64,000 nucleotides of DNA, from positions 62,001 to 126,000 of the forward strand of contig NZ_JAAIMY010000005.1 of the NCBI RefSeq assembly GCF_013300825.1. Direction: 5' to 3'. A program made the translations under genes and the position numbers. Numbering within the stretch: position 1 is the first letter of the stretch; each line of letters starts with the position of its first letter. The notes below the pieces were generated by a model that did not search any database, was not told the DNA's origin, and saw only the letters and a list, made by a program, of their open reading frames with translations. Positions 1 through 7,790 of the stretch are shown here, one piece after another. This stretch comes from Blautia wexlerae (GTDB lineage Bacteria > Bacillota > Clostridia > Lachnospirales > Lachnospiraceae).

Positions 1-1
1 A

Positions 2-574
2 CTGAAGCTTCTGGCAGATGGAATCGTTCAGAACTGGGGCATGTGGATCACAGTGATTGCCTTTATTGTAGTTATTTTACTTGTAAATCTTATCCGTACC
101 CGTTCCTTTGATTATGCATGGAGAATTGCCATTGTCGCAGGTGGGGTAGTATATGTGCTGGTAATTCTGGCTGGTGGATTTTATTTCGGACTTAATATTA
201 ATGTAATTGCACAGATTATTTATACTGTGATTTCCGTTGTGATAGGGTTATTGCTGGAATTTTTCGTATTCGGTGGAGACTACAGTCGTACTGAACGGCT
301 GGAATACGAGGATGATGAATATTATTATTATGTTAAGGCAGTACCGAAGGCATCAGTTGCCACTTCGGAGAGAAGTATTAAGAAGATCAACGGAGATACG
401 GAAGCGGCTGATAGGCCTGCACCGGAGAAAGTTGTTTCTTATGCAAATCCTATTTTCCACGGTGATGAAGATGAGGTACAGATACCGGAAGAGGCAGCAC
501 CTGTAGAAAGAAATTCTGATATGAATGATGTCGATTTCGAGAAGAAACTGGAAGAATCATTAAAGAATCTGTAA
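2..574 (+). CDS. C-terminal part of an unrecognised membrane protein (5' truncated by window edge)
   Basis: The frame is open to the left edge: 13 in-frame codons precede the first ATG at 41, so this is probably the end of a longer gene. Counting from that ATG there are about three hydrophobic helices (roughly residues 3-20, 28-50 and 53-75), then an acidic hydrophilic tail of about 100 residues that starts with a Tyr/Asp/Glu-rich patch (DDEYYYYV). The tail is probably cytoplasmic and low in structure. It lies 67 bases upstream of cdaA on the same strand. I do not recognise the family and assign no function. Confidence 0.7.
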   Translation: MKLLADGIVQNWGMWITVIAFIVVILLVNLIRTRSFDYAWRIAIVAGGVVYVLVILAGGFYFGLNINVIAQIIYTVISVVIGLLLEFFVFGGDYSRTERLEYEDDEYYYYVKAVPKASVATSERSIKKINGDTEAADRPAPEKVVSYANPIFHGDEDEVQIPEEAAPVERNSDMNDVDFEKKLEESLKNL

Positions 575-641
575 AAAAGGATCTGTTTATTCAAACACGC
601 TCCAGATCAATTTCATAAAATAATAAAGGAAGGAGAACAGT

Positions 642-1532
642 ATGACGGATATATCAGGAAATCTGATAGATATATTGACAAGAATGGCATTTCCTAAAAT
701 TGGTATCATAGATATTATACAGATTGCGTTGATCGCATTTTTTGTGTATCAGTTTATGATATGGATCAAATATACTCATGCGTATACCCTGTTAAAGGGT
801 ATTCTGGTTGTTCTCCTGTTTATTCTTGTTGCGTATATTTTCAAGATGAATACAATCCTCTGGATTTTTTCAAATCTTGCAAGTACACTGATAGTAGGCG
901 TGATCGTCATTTTTCAGCCTGAACTCCGAAAAGTTCTGGAACAGTTGGGAAAGAAGAAAATTATGGCGGCACTGATACCATTTGACGCGGGCAAGGAAGT
1001 AAAGGAGAGATTTACTGATAAGACAATCAGTGAGCTGGTAAGGGCCTGTTTTGATATGGGAGAGGTTAAGACGGGAGCTCTGATCGTTATTGAACAGAAT
1101 GAACTGCTTACCGATTATATCAGAACAGGTATTAATCTGGATGCAATCCTTACAAGTCAGCTTTTGATTAATATATTTGAACATAATACTCCTCTTCATG
1201 ATGGTGCGGTGATCGTGAGAGAGAACAGGATTGTGGCCGCAACATGTTATCTTCCGTTGTCAGATAACATGGAATTAAGCAAACAACTGGGAACACGGCA
1301 CAGAGCCGGTGTGGGTATCAGTGAACAGACAGATTCCGTTACGATCATCGTGTCTGAAGAGACCGGACAGGTTTCCGTAGCGCAGAATGGAAGGCTGACC
1401 AGAGGGCTGACCAGTGCAGGCCTCAGAGAAATTCTTGTGAAAGCACAGAACAAACAAGTAGTAGACAACAGCAAACTTCGTCATTTACTGAAAGGAAGAA
1501 TGAAACATGAAGAAGAGAAAAATAACGGATAA
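642..1532 (+). CDS. cdaA: Membrane-bound diadenylate cyclase CdaA (DacA)
   Basis: Condenses two ATP into cyclic di-AMP, the messenger that controls potassium/osmolyte balance and wall homeostasis in Firmicutes. The 296-residue protein has the CdaA layout: three N-terminal membrane helices (about residues 20-100), then a cytoplasmic DAC domain. The catalytic signatures are present: D187-G188-A189 in LHDGAVIV, and the ATP-binding motif GTRHR at 217-221 (G217, R219, H220). A good AGGAGAA ribosome site precedes the ATG. The 3' end overlaps cdaR by 26 bases, as expected for the conserved cdaA-cdaR pair. Family assignment is firm. Confidence 0.96.
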   Translation: MTDISGNLIDILTRMAFPKIGIIDIIQIALIAFFVYQFMIWIKYTHAYTLLKGILVVLLFILVAYIFKMNTILWIFSNLASTLIVGVIVIFQPELRKVLEQLGKKKIMAALIPFDAGKEVKERFTDKTISELVRACFDMGEVKTGALIVIEQNELLTDYIRTGINLDAILTSQLLINIFEHNTPLHDGAVIVRENRIVAATCYLPLSDNMELSKQLGTRHRAGVGISEQTDSVTIIVSEETGQVSVAQNGRLTRGLTSAGLREILVKAQNKQVVDNSKLRHLLKGRMKHEEEKNNG

Positions 1533-2820
1533 CATACCTCTTAAAATCATGTCTGTCGCTGTTGCTGTCGTAGTGTGGCTGATTGTCATGAATATTGATA
1601 ATCCCATAGGAACCAATTATTATACTATCAATGATGTAGAACTGATAAATAAAGAATATGTAGAATCGTCAGATACGATCGGAAAAATGTGTATGCCGGA
1701 GCAGAATCAGGATAACGTGAAAATTGCTATTACTGCAACGAAGAAGGTCAGGGATAAAATTAAAATTACGGATATCTCTGCAACAGCTGATCTGCAGCAG
1801 GTAGTCAGCCTGGATACAAATCCGGTAATGGTTCCGATTACAGTAAATTGTTCCACACCCGGTGTATCTGCAAATGACATTAAAGTTACTCCACAGAATC
1901 TGAGTGTAAACCTTGATGAGAAAGAAACTCAGGAATTTGTGGTCAATGTCAGTCGTGGGGATACAAAGCCGGGCAAGGATTATGAGGTGGGAAGCCTTAC
2001 AGCTAATCCTGAGAAAGTAAGAATTACAGGACCCAAGACTCTGATAAATAAAATAGATAAGGTAAATGCTGCAATTGATCTGGATGGAAATACCCAGGAT
2101 TTTACACAGGATGCCAATCTTACGATTATTGATAAAAATCAGGAAGTCCTTTCTGATTCTGAAATGAATTCCCTGAGGATTGAGAATAATGCAAAGGTTG
2201 TAGTAACGGCGAAACTCTGGAAGATCCGGCAGGGAGTAGGGATTTCAGCCGGATATGTCGGAACACCGGCAGAAGGGTATCAGGCAGGTATTGTAAAGAC
2301 AGTTCCTGATACGATCAGTGTTGCAGGTAGCATAGAAGGTCTGGAGAGTCTGGCTGCAAATGATAATGTGATCACGATACCGTCAGACAGCATAGATATT
2401 TCCGGTGAATCGAAGGATGTTGAGAAAAAAATCAATATTAAAAATCTGCTTCCCGATAATGTGAAACTGACCAGCGATTCCAGTGAAGATGTATGGGTGA
2501 CAGTAAGTATTCTGCCGGAAGGAAGCCGTGAGTTTGATGTTCCGACCAAGAATATCGAGGTAAGGAATAAACCGGATGATCTGCAGGTGACATTTGTAAC
2601 AGCGCAGATAGCAGTCCGTATTAAATCAGATACTGAGGATATGGATGATTTGGATTCTGAGAGAGATATTAAGGCATCTATAGATCTGGATGGTAAAAAG
2701 GAAGGGGATTATGAAGTTCCTGTTAAGATTGTATTGCCTGATGGATATGAGACAGTAGAAGATGTGACTACGGAAGTTGTAATCTCATCCGGAACAGCTG
2801 CAGATGACAGCAGTAAGTGA
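1507..2820 (+). CDS. cdaR: CdaA regulator CdaR (YbbR-domain protein)
   Basis: Extracytoplasmic partner of CdaA that modulates cyclase activity through membrane contact. The protein has one N-terminal membrane helix (about residues 12-30, IMSVAVAVVVWLIVM), then about 400 residues of repeated beta-rich YbbR modules; four can be traced from recurring V..P..V.V and I.G...I motifs. The start used has GGAAG a few bases upstream and lies inside the end of cdaA, so the two are translationally coupled. The Ser/Asp-rich C-terminus is low complexity. Length (437) fits four-module YbbR proteins. Confidence 0.93.
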   Translation: MKKRKITDNIPLKIMSVAVAVVVWLIVMNIDNPIGTNYYTINDVELINKEYVESSDTIGKMCMPEQNQDNVKIAITATKKVRDKIKITDISATADLQQVVSLDTNPVMVPITVNCSTPGVSANDIKVTPQNLSVNLDEKETQEFVVNVSRGDTKPGKDYEVGSLTANPEKVRITGPKTLINKIDKVNAAIDLDGNTQDFTQDANLTIIDKNQEVLSDSEMNSLRIENNAKVVVTAKLWKIRQGVGISAGYVGTPAEGYQAGIVKTVPDTISVAGSIEGLESLAANDNVITIPSDSIDISGESKDVEKKINIKNLLPDNVKLTSDSSEDVWVTVSILPEGSREFDVPTKNIEVRNKPDDLQVTFVTAQIAVRIKSDTEDMDDLDSERDIKASIDLDGKKEGDYEVPVKIVLPDGYETVEDVTTEVVISSGTAADDSSK

Positions 2821-2836
2821 TAAGAGGAACATGGAA

Positions 2837-3100
2837 ATGGTTAACAGAAAAGTAACAGTTAAGAATCCCACAGGCCTTCATTTGAGGCCTGCGGGGATTT
2901 TGTGTAATGAGGCAATGAAATATCAGTCACAGATCACATTTGCATATGGAGGAGGAATGGCCAATGCCAAGAGTGTGCTGAGTGTGCTCGGAGCATGTGT
3001 AAAATGTGGAGATGAGATAGAAATTTTCTGCGAGGGTCCTGATGAACAGAAGGCACTGGATAACCTGGCAGGAGCTATTGACAGTGGATTGGGAGAATAG
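2837..3100 (+). CDS. ptsH: HPr phosphocarrier protein
   Basis: Small phosphocarrier of the PEP:sugar phosphotransferase system. The ATG at 2837 is chosen because it has AAGAGG nine bases upstream and gives 87 residues with textbook numbering: active-site histidine H15 in TGLHLRPAG and regulatory serine S46 in NAKSVLSVL. The upstream ATG at 2831 and the longer frame from 2804 would shift both. Since H15 is kept, this is HPr rather than Crh, which lacks the histidine. It follows cdaR by 16 bases, with no enzyme I gene beside it, so it may be a second HPr serving carbon-catabolite signalling. That role is inference. Confidence 0.9.
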   Translation: MVNRKVTVKNPTGLHLRPAGILCNEAMKYQSQITFAYGGGMANAKSVLSVLGACVKCGDEIEIFCEGPDEQKALDNLAGAIDSGLGE

Positions 3101-3355
3101 GCAGTAAAGAAATCTTAAAAACTGTTATAAAATCTAAAGCTGCTGGACATTCCTACATTTTTCGCACAATAGCAGATTATTTATAATTGTTGAGCACAGG
3201 CAGGAATCTGTCGAGAGGCGTTTTCAGTGATGAGAGTAAATATATAACTATTATGCGGACAGTGTACAGTGTGACGATAAGTTGATTCTTGTAACAATCT
3301 TGTCGGTGCACCAGTTGGACAGTAACAATATAAAGTAAAAGAGGAGGATATTATT

Positions 3356-5971
3356 GTGAAAAGAAGAGTAGTTGCAGTTACATTGAGTCTGATTATGACA
3401 ATGGCAACTGTCAGTGAAGCCGGAGCAGCGGTATTTACTTCTCCTGACGGAGATGACAATGTAATTGTACAGCAGTCAGAAGAAGTAAATGATACTGAGC
3501 AGCAGGAAACAGAAGTGACTGAAGACATCTTCACTTCCGGAGAGGAGCAGACAGCACCTCAGGATCAGACAGAGGATGTCTTCTCTGCAACAGCAGACGG
3601 TACTGAAACACCGGCATCTGCTCAGATAACGTCAGCAACGTCAGAGGCAGTGACAGCAGATGCGTCAGGAGCACTTGTGGTAAATGCAGAAGACTGGATC
3701 CGTGAGGGAAATGAGTTTAAGCTTCAGAAACACCAAAAGACAGCTCCTGTTGCAAACGAACAGCAAGCAGGTAATGCGGACTCAGAAAATAAGGCAGATG
3801 TTTCTGAAGAAGGAACAGAGAATGCAGCTTCTGCAAACACAGAGATAACAGATGCAGATGTTATATTAGACACAGCGAATGCGTCAGATACAGATGTGGC
3901 AGAAGATACAACCAGTGCGTCAGATGCAGATGTTGTTACAGACACAGCAAATGCCGCAGATACAGCAAATACTGCAGATACAACTTTACCGGATACGGAT
4001 GCATCCGGAAAGGATGATTTCTATACAGTAATGGATGGAATCATAAAGATCAATACAGTGTATAAGGGAGAGAGCCATACAGGATATTATCTGTTTGATG
4101 AAAACGGTTTTCTTGTAACCGGACAGGCTGAAGTGCAGCTTAAAGATGATGGGACGGTAGTTCTTGCTGATGAGGCTGCGGAAACTTCAGCAGATCTTAT
4201 GTATTTTACAGAAACAGATGATGCTGTCATTTATAGTGGCTGCGAGGGTGAGACTGTTACACCTTATACATCTACTGTAGGTCAGCAGGTAAGGAATGAG
4301 TGGAAATGGACAGGAACTGCCTTTCAGTATTATGACAAAGACGGTAAACTGAAAACAGTAGAGCAGCTTGAGAAAGAAGCAAAAGCAGCAGACACTTATA
4401 CCGGTTATTTTAAGATTGATGATGAGTACTACTGCCTGGATAAAGATGGTAAACCGAGAACCGGTGATATCACTCTTACTGTTAACGGAGAATCAAATCT
4501 GTATTATTTTGAAGAAGACAGTATAATCCCCGGAAGAATGTTCCATGAGGGATGGCGCCGTGCAGATGATGAAAAAGGAGAACGCTGGTTATATTATAAT
4601 CAGGGAAGTAATCCTGCAAATGTGGGTAAATATTATAAACGTGGCGTGATAGCTACAAGACTTGGTACAGATACACCTACATATCTGCTTGATGGCAATG
4701 GTTATGTTCTCAAGTCAAAGCTTAAGAAAGCTTCCAACGGTGCTTACTATGGTTCAGACAGTAATGGTATCATTTATAAAAACGCAATGGTTAAATTTGG
4801 TAATTACAGATATTACTTCGGATCAAGCGGCAAAAGAGCTACATGGAAAAAGAGATGGGTAAAAGTAGGAACCCATTATTACTATTTTGGAAGTGTAGCC
4901 GGACGTGTAGTTGAGAAACATGGATGGAATGCAATAACAAATACAAAGGGCAAGTTTATCGGATGGTTCTATTTTGATGCTAATGGAAATCATTATACTG
5001 ATAAATGGACATCTAATGGATACTATTTCATGCCGTCAGGAAAACTGGCAAGTGGTTTTGTGGAAATTAATGGTAAGGGTTATCTGTTTGAAGTTTCTTC
5101 TGCTACAGAACATAAAGGTAAAGTATACAAAAACACTATGGTGCGTTATAAAAAGAAATGGTATATCGCATCTTCTACAGGAAGTCTGTATAAAAACGGA
5201 TGGAAAAAATTTAATAAAAAGTATTATTATCTGAAAGATTACGTAGTTCAGACCAACTTGTTTGTGGCTCGTAATGGTGTAAATGGTTATATTGATTCAA
5301 ACGGAGTATTCAGAACAGGCTGGGTTGTTATAAGTAATGCGGCAAATACTGTGAAGTATATTAATCAGGATGGAACAGGATTTGTGACTAATACAAGTAA
5401 GTGGATCGATGGTATGCTGTATTACTTTGACAAAAATGGAAACCGTATCACAGATCTGACCAGCAGATATACCGGACCGTATACTGTACAGGTAGACAGA
5501 ACCAATGGTGTTATGACGATTTTTGCCGATTCGGCCAGAACAATTCCGGTGAAGACAATCCGTGTATCAGTAGGATTACCTGGCACACCGACGCCTACAG
5601 GAAGATTTACGCTGAGCAGAAGTTCAAGATGGCAGCCGTTGATGGGACCGTCATGGGGACAGTATGGAACTCATGTAGACAGAGCTGGTCAGGGAGGAAT
5701 CTTTGTTCATTCTGTAGCGTGTGGTCAGGCGAACTCTTTCAACCTTCCGGCAGGTGAATACAATAAACTGGGATATCCGGCATCACACGGATGTATCAGA
5801 GCCTGCGTTGGCGATGCAAAATGGGTATATTATAACTGTAACGGATCGGTTATTTACATTTTTGACGGTGCTTATAAGGCTGATGATGCCTTAAAGGGAC
5901 CTCTTGGAAAGAAACCTCTGACTCCATTAAGAGGAGCTGGAAATTACGATCCGACAGACCCGGCGGTTTAA
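3356..5971 (+). CDS. Secreted L,D-transpeptidase (YkuD) with cell-wall-binding repeats
   Basis: Predicted to form 3-3 crosslinks in peptidoglycan or attach proteins to it. The start is GTG with GAGGAGGA just upstream. A signal peptide (about residues 1-25, ending AGAA) is followed by a ~200-residue low-complexity spacer rich in Thr, Asp, Ala and Asn, then about a dozen aromatic/Gly repeats of the choline/glucan-binding type (YYF...G). The catalytic YkuD domain lies at the C-terminus (about 700-840), with the TPTGRF motif, an upstream histidine (FVHS) and the active site S810-H811-G812-C813-I-R. All catalytic residues are present. The 16-bp hairpin after the stop ends the transcript. The substrate bound by the repeats is not known from sequence. 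Confidence 0.92.
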   Translation: MKRRVVAVTLSLIMTMATVSEAGAAVFTSPDGDDNVIVQQSEEVNDTEQQETEVTEDIFTSGEEQTAPQDQTEDVFSATADGTETPASAQITSATSEAVTADASGALVVNAEDWIREGNEFKLQKHQKTAPVANEQQAGNADSENKADVSEEGTENAASANTEITDADVILDTANASDTDVAEDTTSASDADVVTDTANAADTANTADTTLPDTDASGKDDFYTVMDGIIKINTVYKGESHTGYYLFDENGFLVTGQAEVQLKDDGTVVLADEAAETSADLMYFTETDDAVIYSGCEGETVTPYTSTVGQQVRNEWKWTGTAFQYYDKDGKLKTVEQLEKEAKAADTYTGYFKIDDEYYCLDKDGKPRTGDITLTVNGESNLYYFEEDSIIPGRMFHEGWRRADDEKGERWLYYNQGSNPANVGKYYKRGVIATRLGTDTPTYLLDGNGYVLKSKLKKASNGAYYGSDSNGIIYKNAMVKFGNYRYYFGSSGKRATWKKRWVKVGTHYYYFGSVAGRVVEKHGWNAITNTKGKFIGWFYFDANGNHYTDKWTSNGYYFMPSGKLASGFVEINGKGYLFEVSSATEHKGKVYKNTMVRYKKKWYIASSTGSLYKNGWKKFNKKYYYLKDYVVQTNLFVARNGVNGYIDSNGVFRTGWVVISNAANTVKYINQDGTGFVTNTSKWIDGMLYYFDKNGNRITDLTSRYTGPYTVQVDRTNGVMTIFADSARTIPVKTIRVSVGLPGTPTPTGRFTLSRSSRWQPLMGPSWGQYGTHVDRAGQGGIFVHSVACGQANSFNLPAGEYNKLGYPASHGCIRACVGDAKWVYYNCNGSVIYIFDGAYKADDALKGPLGKKPLTPLRGAGNYDPTDPAV

Positions 5972-5974
5972 CTG

Positions 5975-6010
5975 AATCAAGTAAGTCCCCTGCGGGAGTT
6001 ATGAAGAGCA
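5975..6010 (+). repeat. Dispersed intergenic repeat, family 2, left-end copy
   Basis: GAATCAAGTAAGTCCCCTGCGG just after the L,D-transpeptidase stop matches the left part of the copy at 52061 at about 18 of 20 positions; similarity then fades. Confidence 0.5.
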
Positions 6011-6031
6011 ATAAGCAGTGATGGGGATGTA

Positions 6032-6068
6032 AAGAAACGCATCAGGATATTTTCCTGATGCGTTTCTT
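6032..6068 (+). terminator. Terminator-like hairpin after the L,D-transpeptidase gene
   Basis: Perfect 16-bp inverted repeat (6032-6047 with 6053-6068) around a 5-base loop. The right arm ends in TTTCTT, but there is no long following T-run, so it may act as a weak terminator or an mRNA-stabilising end. Confidence 0.7.
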
Positions 6069-6097
6069 AAAATATTTGATTTAAGACAGGACACGAC

Positions 6098-6126
6098 TTG
6101 CAGACAGGTAACGGGACGTGTATAAT
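6098..6126 (+). promoter_or_regulatory. Sigma-A-type promoter for the GH25 lysozyme gene
   Basis: TTGCAG, a 17-base spacer, then a consensus TATAAT ending at 6126. It lies between the upstream hairpin and the lysozyme start, leaving a leader of about 50 bases to the first ATG or 110 to the second. Confidence 0.75.
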
Positions 6127-6184
6127 GTATTAATAAAATTGTAATAAAAAAGTAACTATTCAGCAGTTCCTGACAGAGGAGAAA

Positions 6185-7690
6185 ATGAACAGTTACATAA
6201 AAAGTGAAAAAGTGTCAGCAAAAAAGTATGAACAGGAGAAGAGGATGAACAGAAAAATCACAAAAAAATTTATGACCTGTCTGATGGCGGCCACGATTAC
6301 AGTGGGATCATATGCATCTCCGGTAATGGCAAATCCACACTATGACAGGCGTGATACAGTAGCTGAAGAGGAAATGGTACCGGCAGCAGGAGGCGTGGCT
6401 GCAGATAAGGGAAGAAGCAAAGTAAATGCTAAAGCATGGAAGAAGATAAACGGAGTCTGCTATAATGGAAGCGGCAAAGTTATCCCGGGAGCTATCACAA
6501 GAGGAATAGATGTTTCTGAATGGCAGGGGAATATTGACTGGACAAAGGTAAAGAAATCAGACATTGATTTTGCATTTGTCCGTATTTCTTATGGCCTGAA
6601 TCATTATGATTATATTTATGAGTCTAATATGATAAAAGCGGAACAGGCAGGAGTACCTGTAGGAACCTATGTATACAGTACGGCTTTATCTGCTGAAACG
6701 GCATTAAAGGAGGCACAGTATGCAATTGAGAAAATGCAGGGATATAAAGTCTCCTATCCGGTTGTATTTGATCTGGAATATGCCAAAGCAAGTAATCTTT
6801 CACCAAAAAAAGTTTCTCAGATGGCACTTGCCTTCTGCAATGAGGTCCGCAAGGCGGGATACTATCCAATGGTATACTGTAATACAAACTGGTATGATAA
6901 TTATATAGACTGGTCTCTTTTATCGGGAATTGATGTATGGATCGCAAGATATGGAGATACAATCCAGGCACCGGACAAAGACAGATATAATTATACTATC
7001 TGGCAATGTACAGATGGAAATACTGAAAGCGGACTGAACAGTACCAGCGGACTTGTAGCCGGAATACCGGCAGGTAATGATGTTGATGTTAATTTTGGAT
7101 ATGTAGATTATACAAAAAAAGTCACACCGAGAAAAGAACAGGCGTCTGATTATGTTCCATCAAAAAAACCAGTTGTTTCAAACGGGCAGGATAAAATAGA
7201 GAGTGGTCTGTATGAAGAAGATGAGAAATACTATTTCATTGATGAAGATGGTGATCGTGTATCAGATAAATGGGAAACTATAAATGGCAAAACCTATTAT
7301 TTTGGCACAGACGGTTATGCTCTCAAAGGTATGAAAAAAGTAGACGGGAAGTATTACTGGTTTAACAAAAAATACTGTTATATGTATGAAAACCGCCGGG
7401 TGACCAGAGCAAATGGAGATATTTACTATTTCGGAAGTGATGGTGTCAGGTATGAGAGCGGAATGACGCAGGTAAATGAGAATGGAAAAGTTCATACTTA
7501 TTATTTTCAGAAAAATGGAAAAGCATATAAAGGATGGCTGACACTGGAAGGTAAGAAATACTATTTCTTTAAAGGCAGTTCTGCAGTTTCAGGAACACGT
7601 GCCGAGAACATTACGCTGACCAGTTCCAGGAAAGTAGTATCTGTCTTCAATTCCGCAGGTGTCTGCATGAAACAGTATAAAAAGAAATAG
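6185..7690 (+). CDS. Secreted GH25 lysozyme with cell-wall-binding repeats
   Basis: Predicted N-acetylmuramidase cutting the MurNAc-GlcNAc bond. The GH25 domain spans about residues 105-310. Family motifs are visible: ITRGIDVSEWQGNIDW (catalytic-side D and E), FAFVRISYG, PVVFDLEY with acidic residues, and DVDVNFG near its end. Four or five YYF/G wall-binding repeats follow (about 345-480), of the same type as in the upstream L,D-transpeptidase. Two starts are possible: 6185 (AGAGGAG, three-base spacing) or 6245 (AGGAG, six-base spacing). The second begins directly with a normal signal peptide (MNRKITKKF...PVMA) and may be the true one. A strong terminator follows. Confidence 0.92.
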   Translation: MNSYIKSEKVSAKKYEQEKRMNRKITKKFMTCLMAATITVGSYASPVMANPHYDRRDTVAEEEMVPAAGGVAADKGRSKVNAKAWKKINGVCYNGSGKVIPGAITRGIDVSEWQGNIDWTKVKKSDIDFAFVRISYGLNHYDYIYESNMIKAEQAGVPVGTYVYSTALSAETALKEAQYAIEKMQGYKVSYPVVFDLEYAKASNLSPKKVSQMALAFCNEVRKAGYYPMVYCNTNWYDNYIDWSLLSGIDVWIARYGDTIQAPDKDRYNYTIWQCTDGNTESGLNSTSGLVAGIPAGNDVDVNFGYVDYTKKVTPRKEQASDYVPSKKPVVSNGQDKIESGLYEEDEKYYFIDEDGDRVSDKWETINGKTYYFGTDGYALKGMKKVDGKYYWFNKKYCYMYENRRVTRANGDIYYFGSDGVRYESGMTQVNENGKVHTYYFQKNGKAYKGWLTLEGKKYYFFKGSSAVSGTRAENITLTSSRKVVSVFNSAGVCMKQYKKK

Positions 7691-7702
7691 AAGTAACCTG
7701 AC

Positions 7703-7735
7703 AAAAAAGACTCTTATAATTGCGGAGTCTTTTTT
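7703..7735 (+). terminator. Rho-independent terminator after the lysozyme gene
   Basis: 11-bp stem (AAAAAAGACTC with GAGTCTTTTTT) around an 11-base loop. The right arm runs into Ts. It separates the wall-enzyme genes from the following cassette. Confidence 0.85.
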
Positions 7736-7790
7736 AAATGGAAATACAGAAACAATAACTATAGCAATCATAAATGTGAGGAGAGTGGAT

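Noticed and set aside
3101-3355. c-di-AMP (ydaO-type) riboswitch upstream of the L,D-transpeptidase gene
   Set aside because: Such leaders often precede wall enzymes, but I could not find the conserved ydaO core here; only weak promoter-like boxes are visible in the 255 bases.
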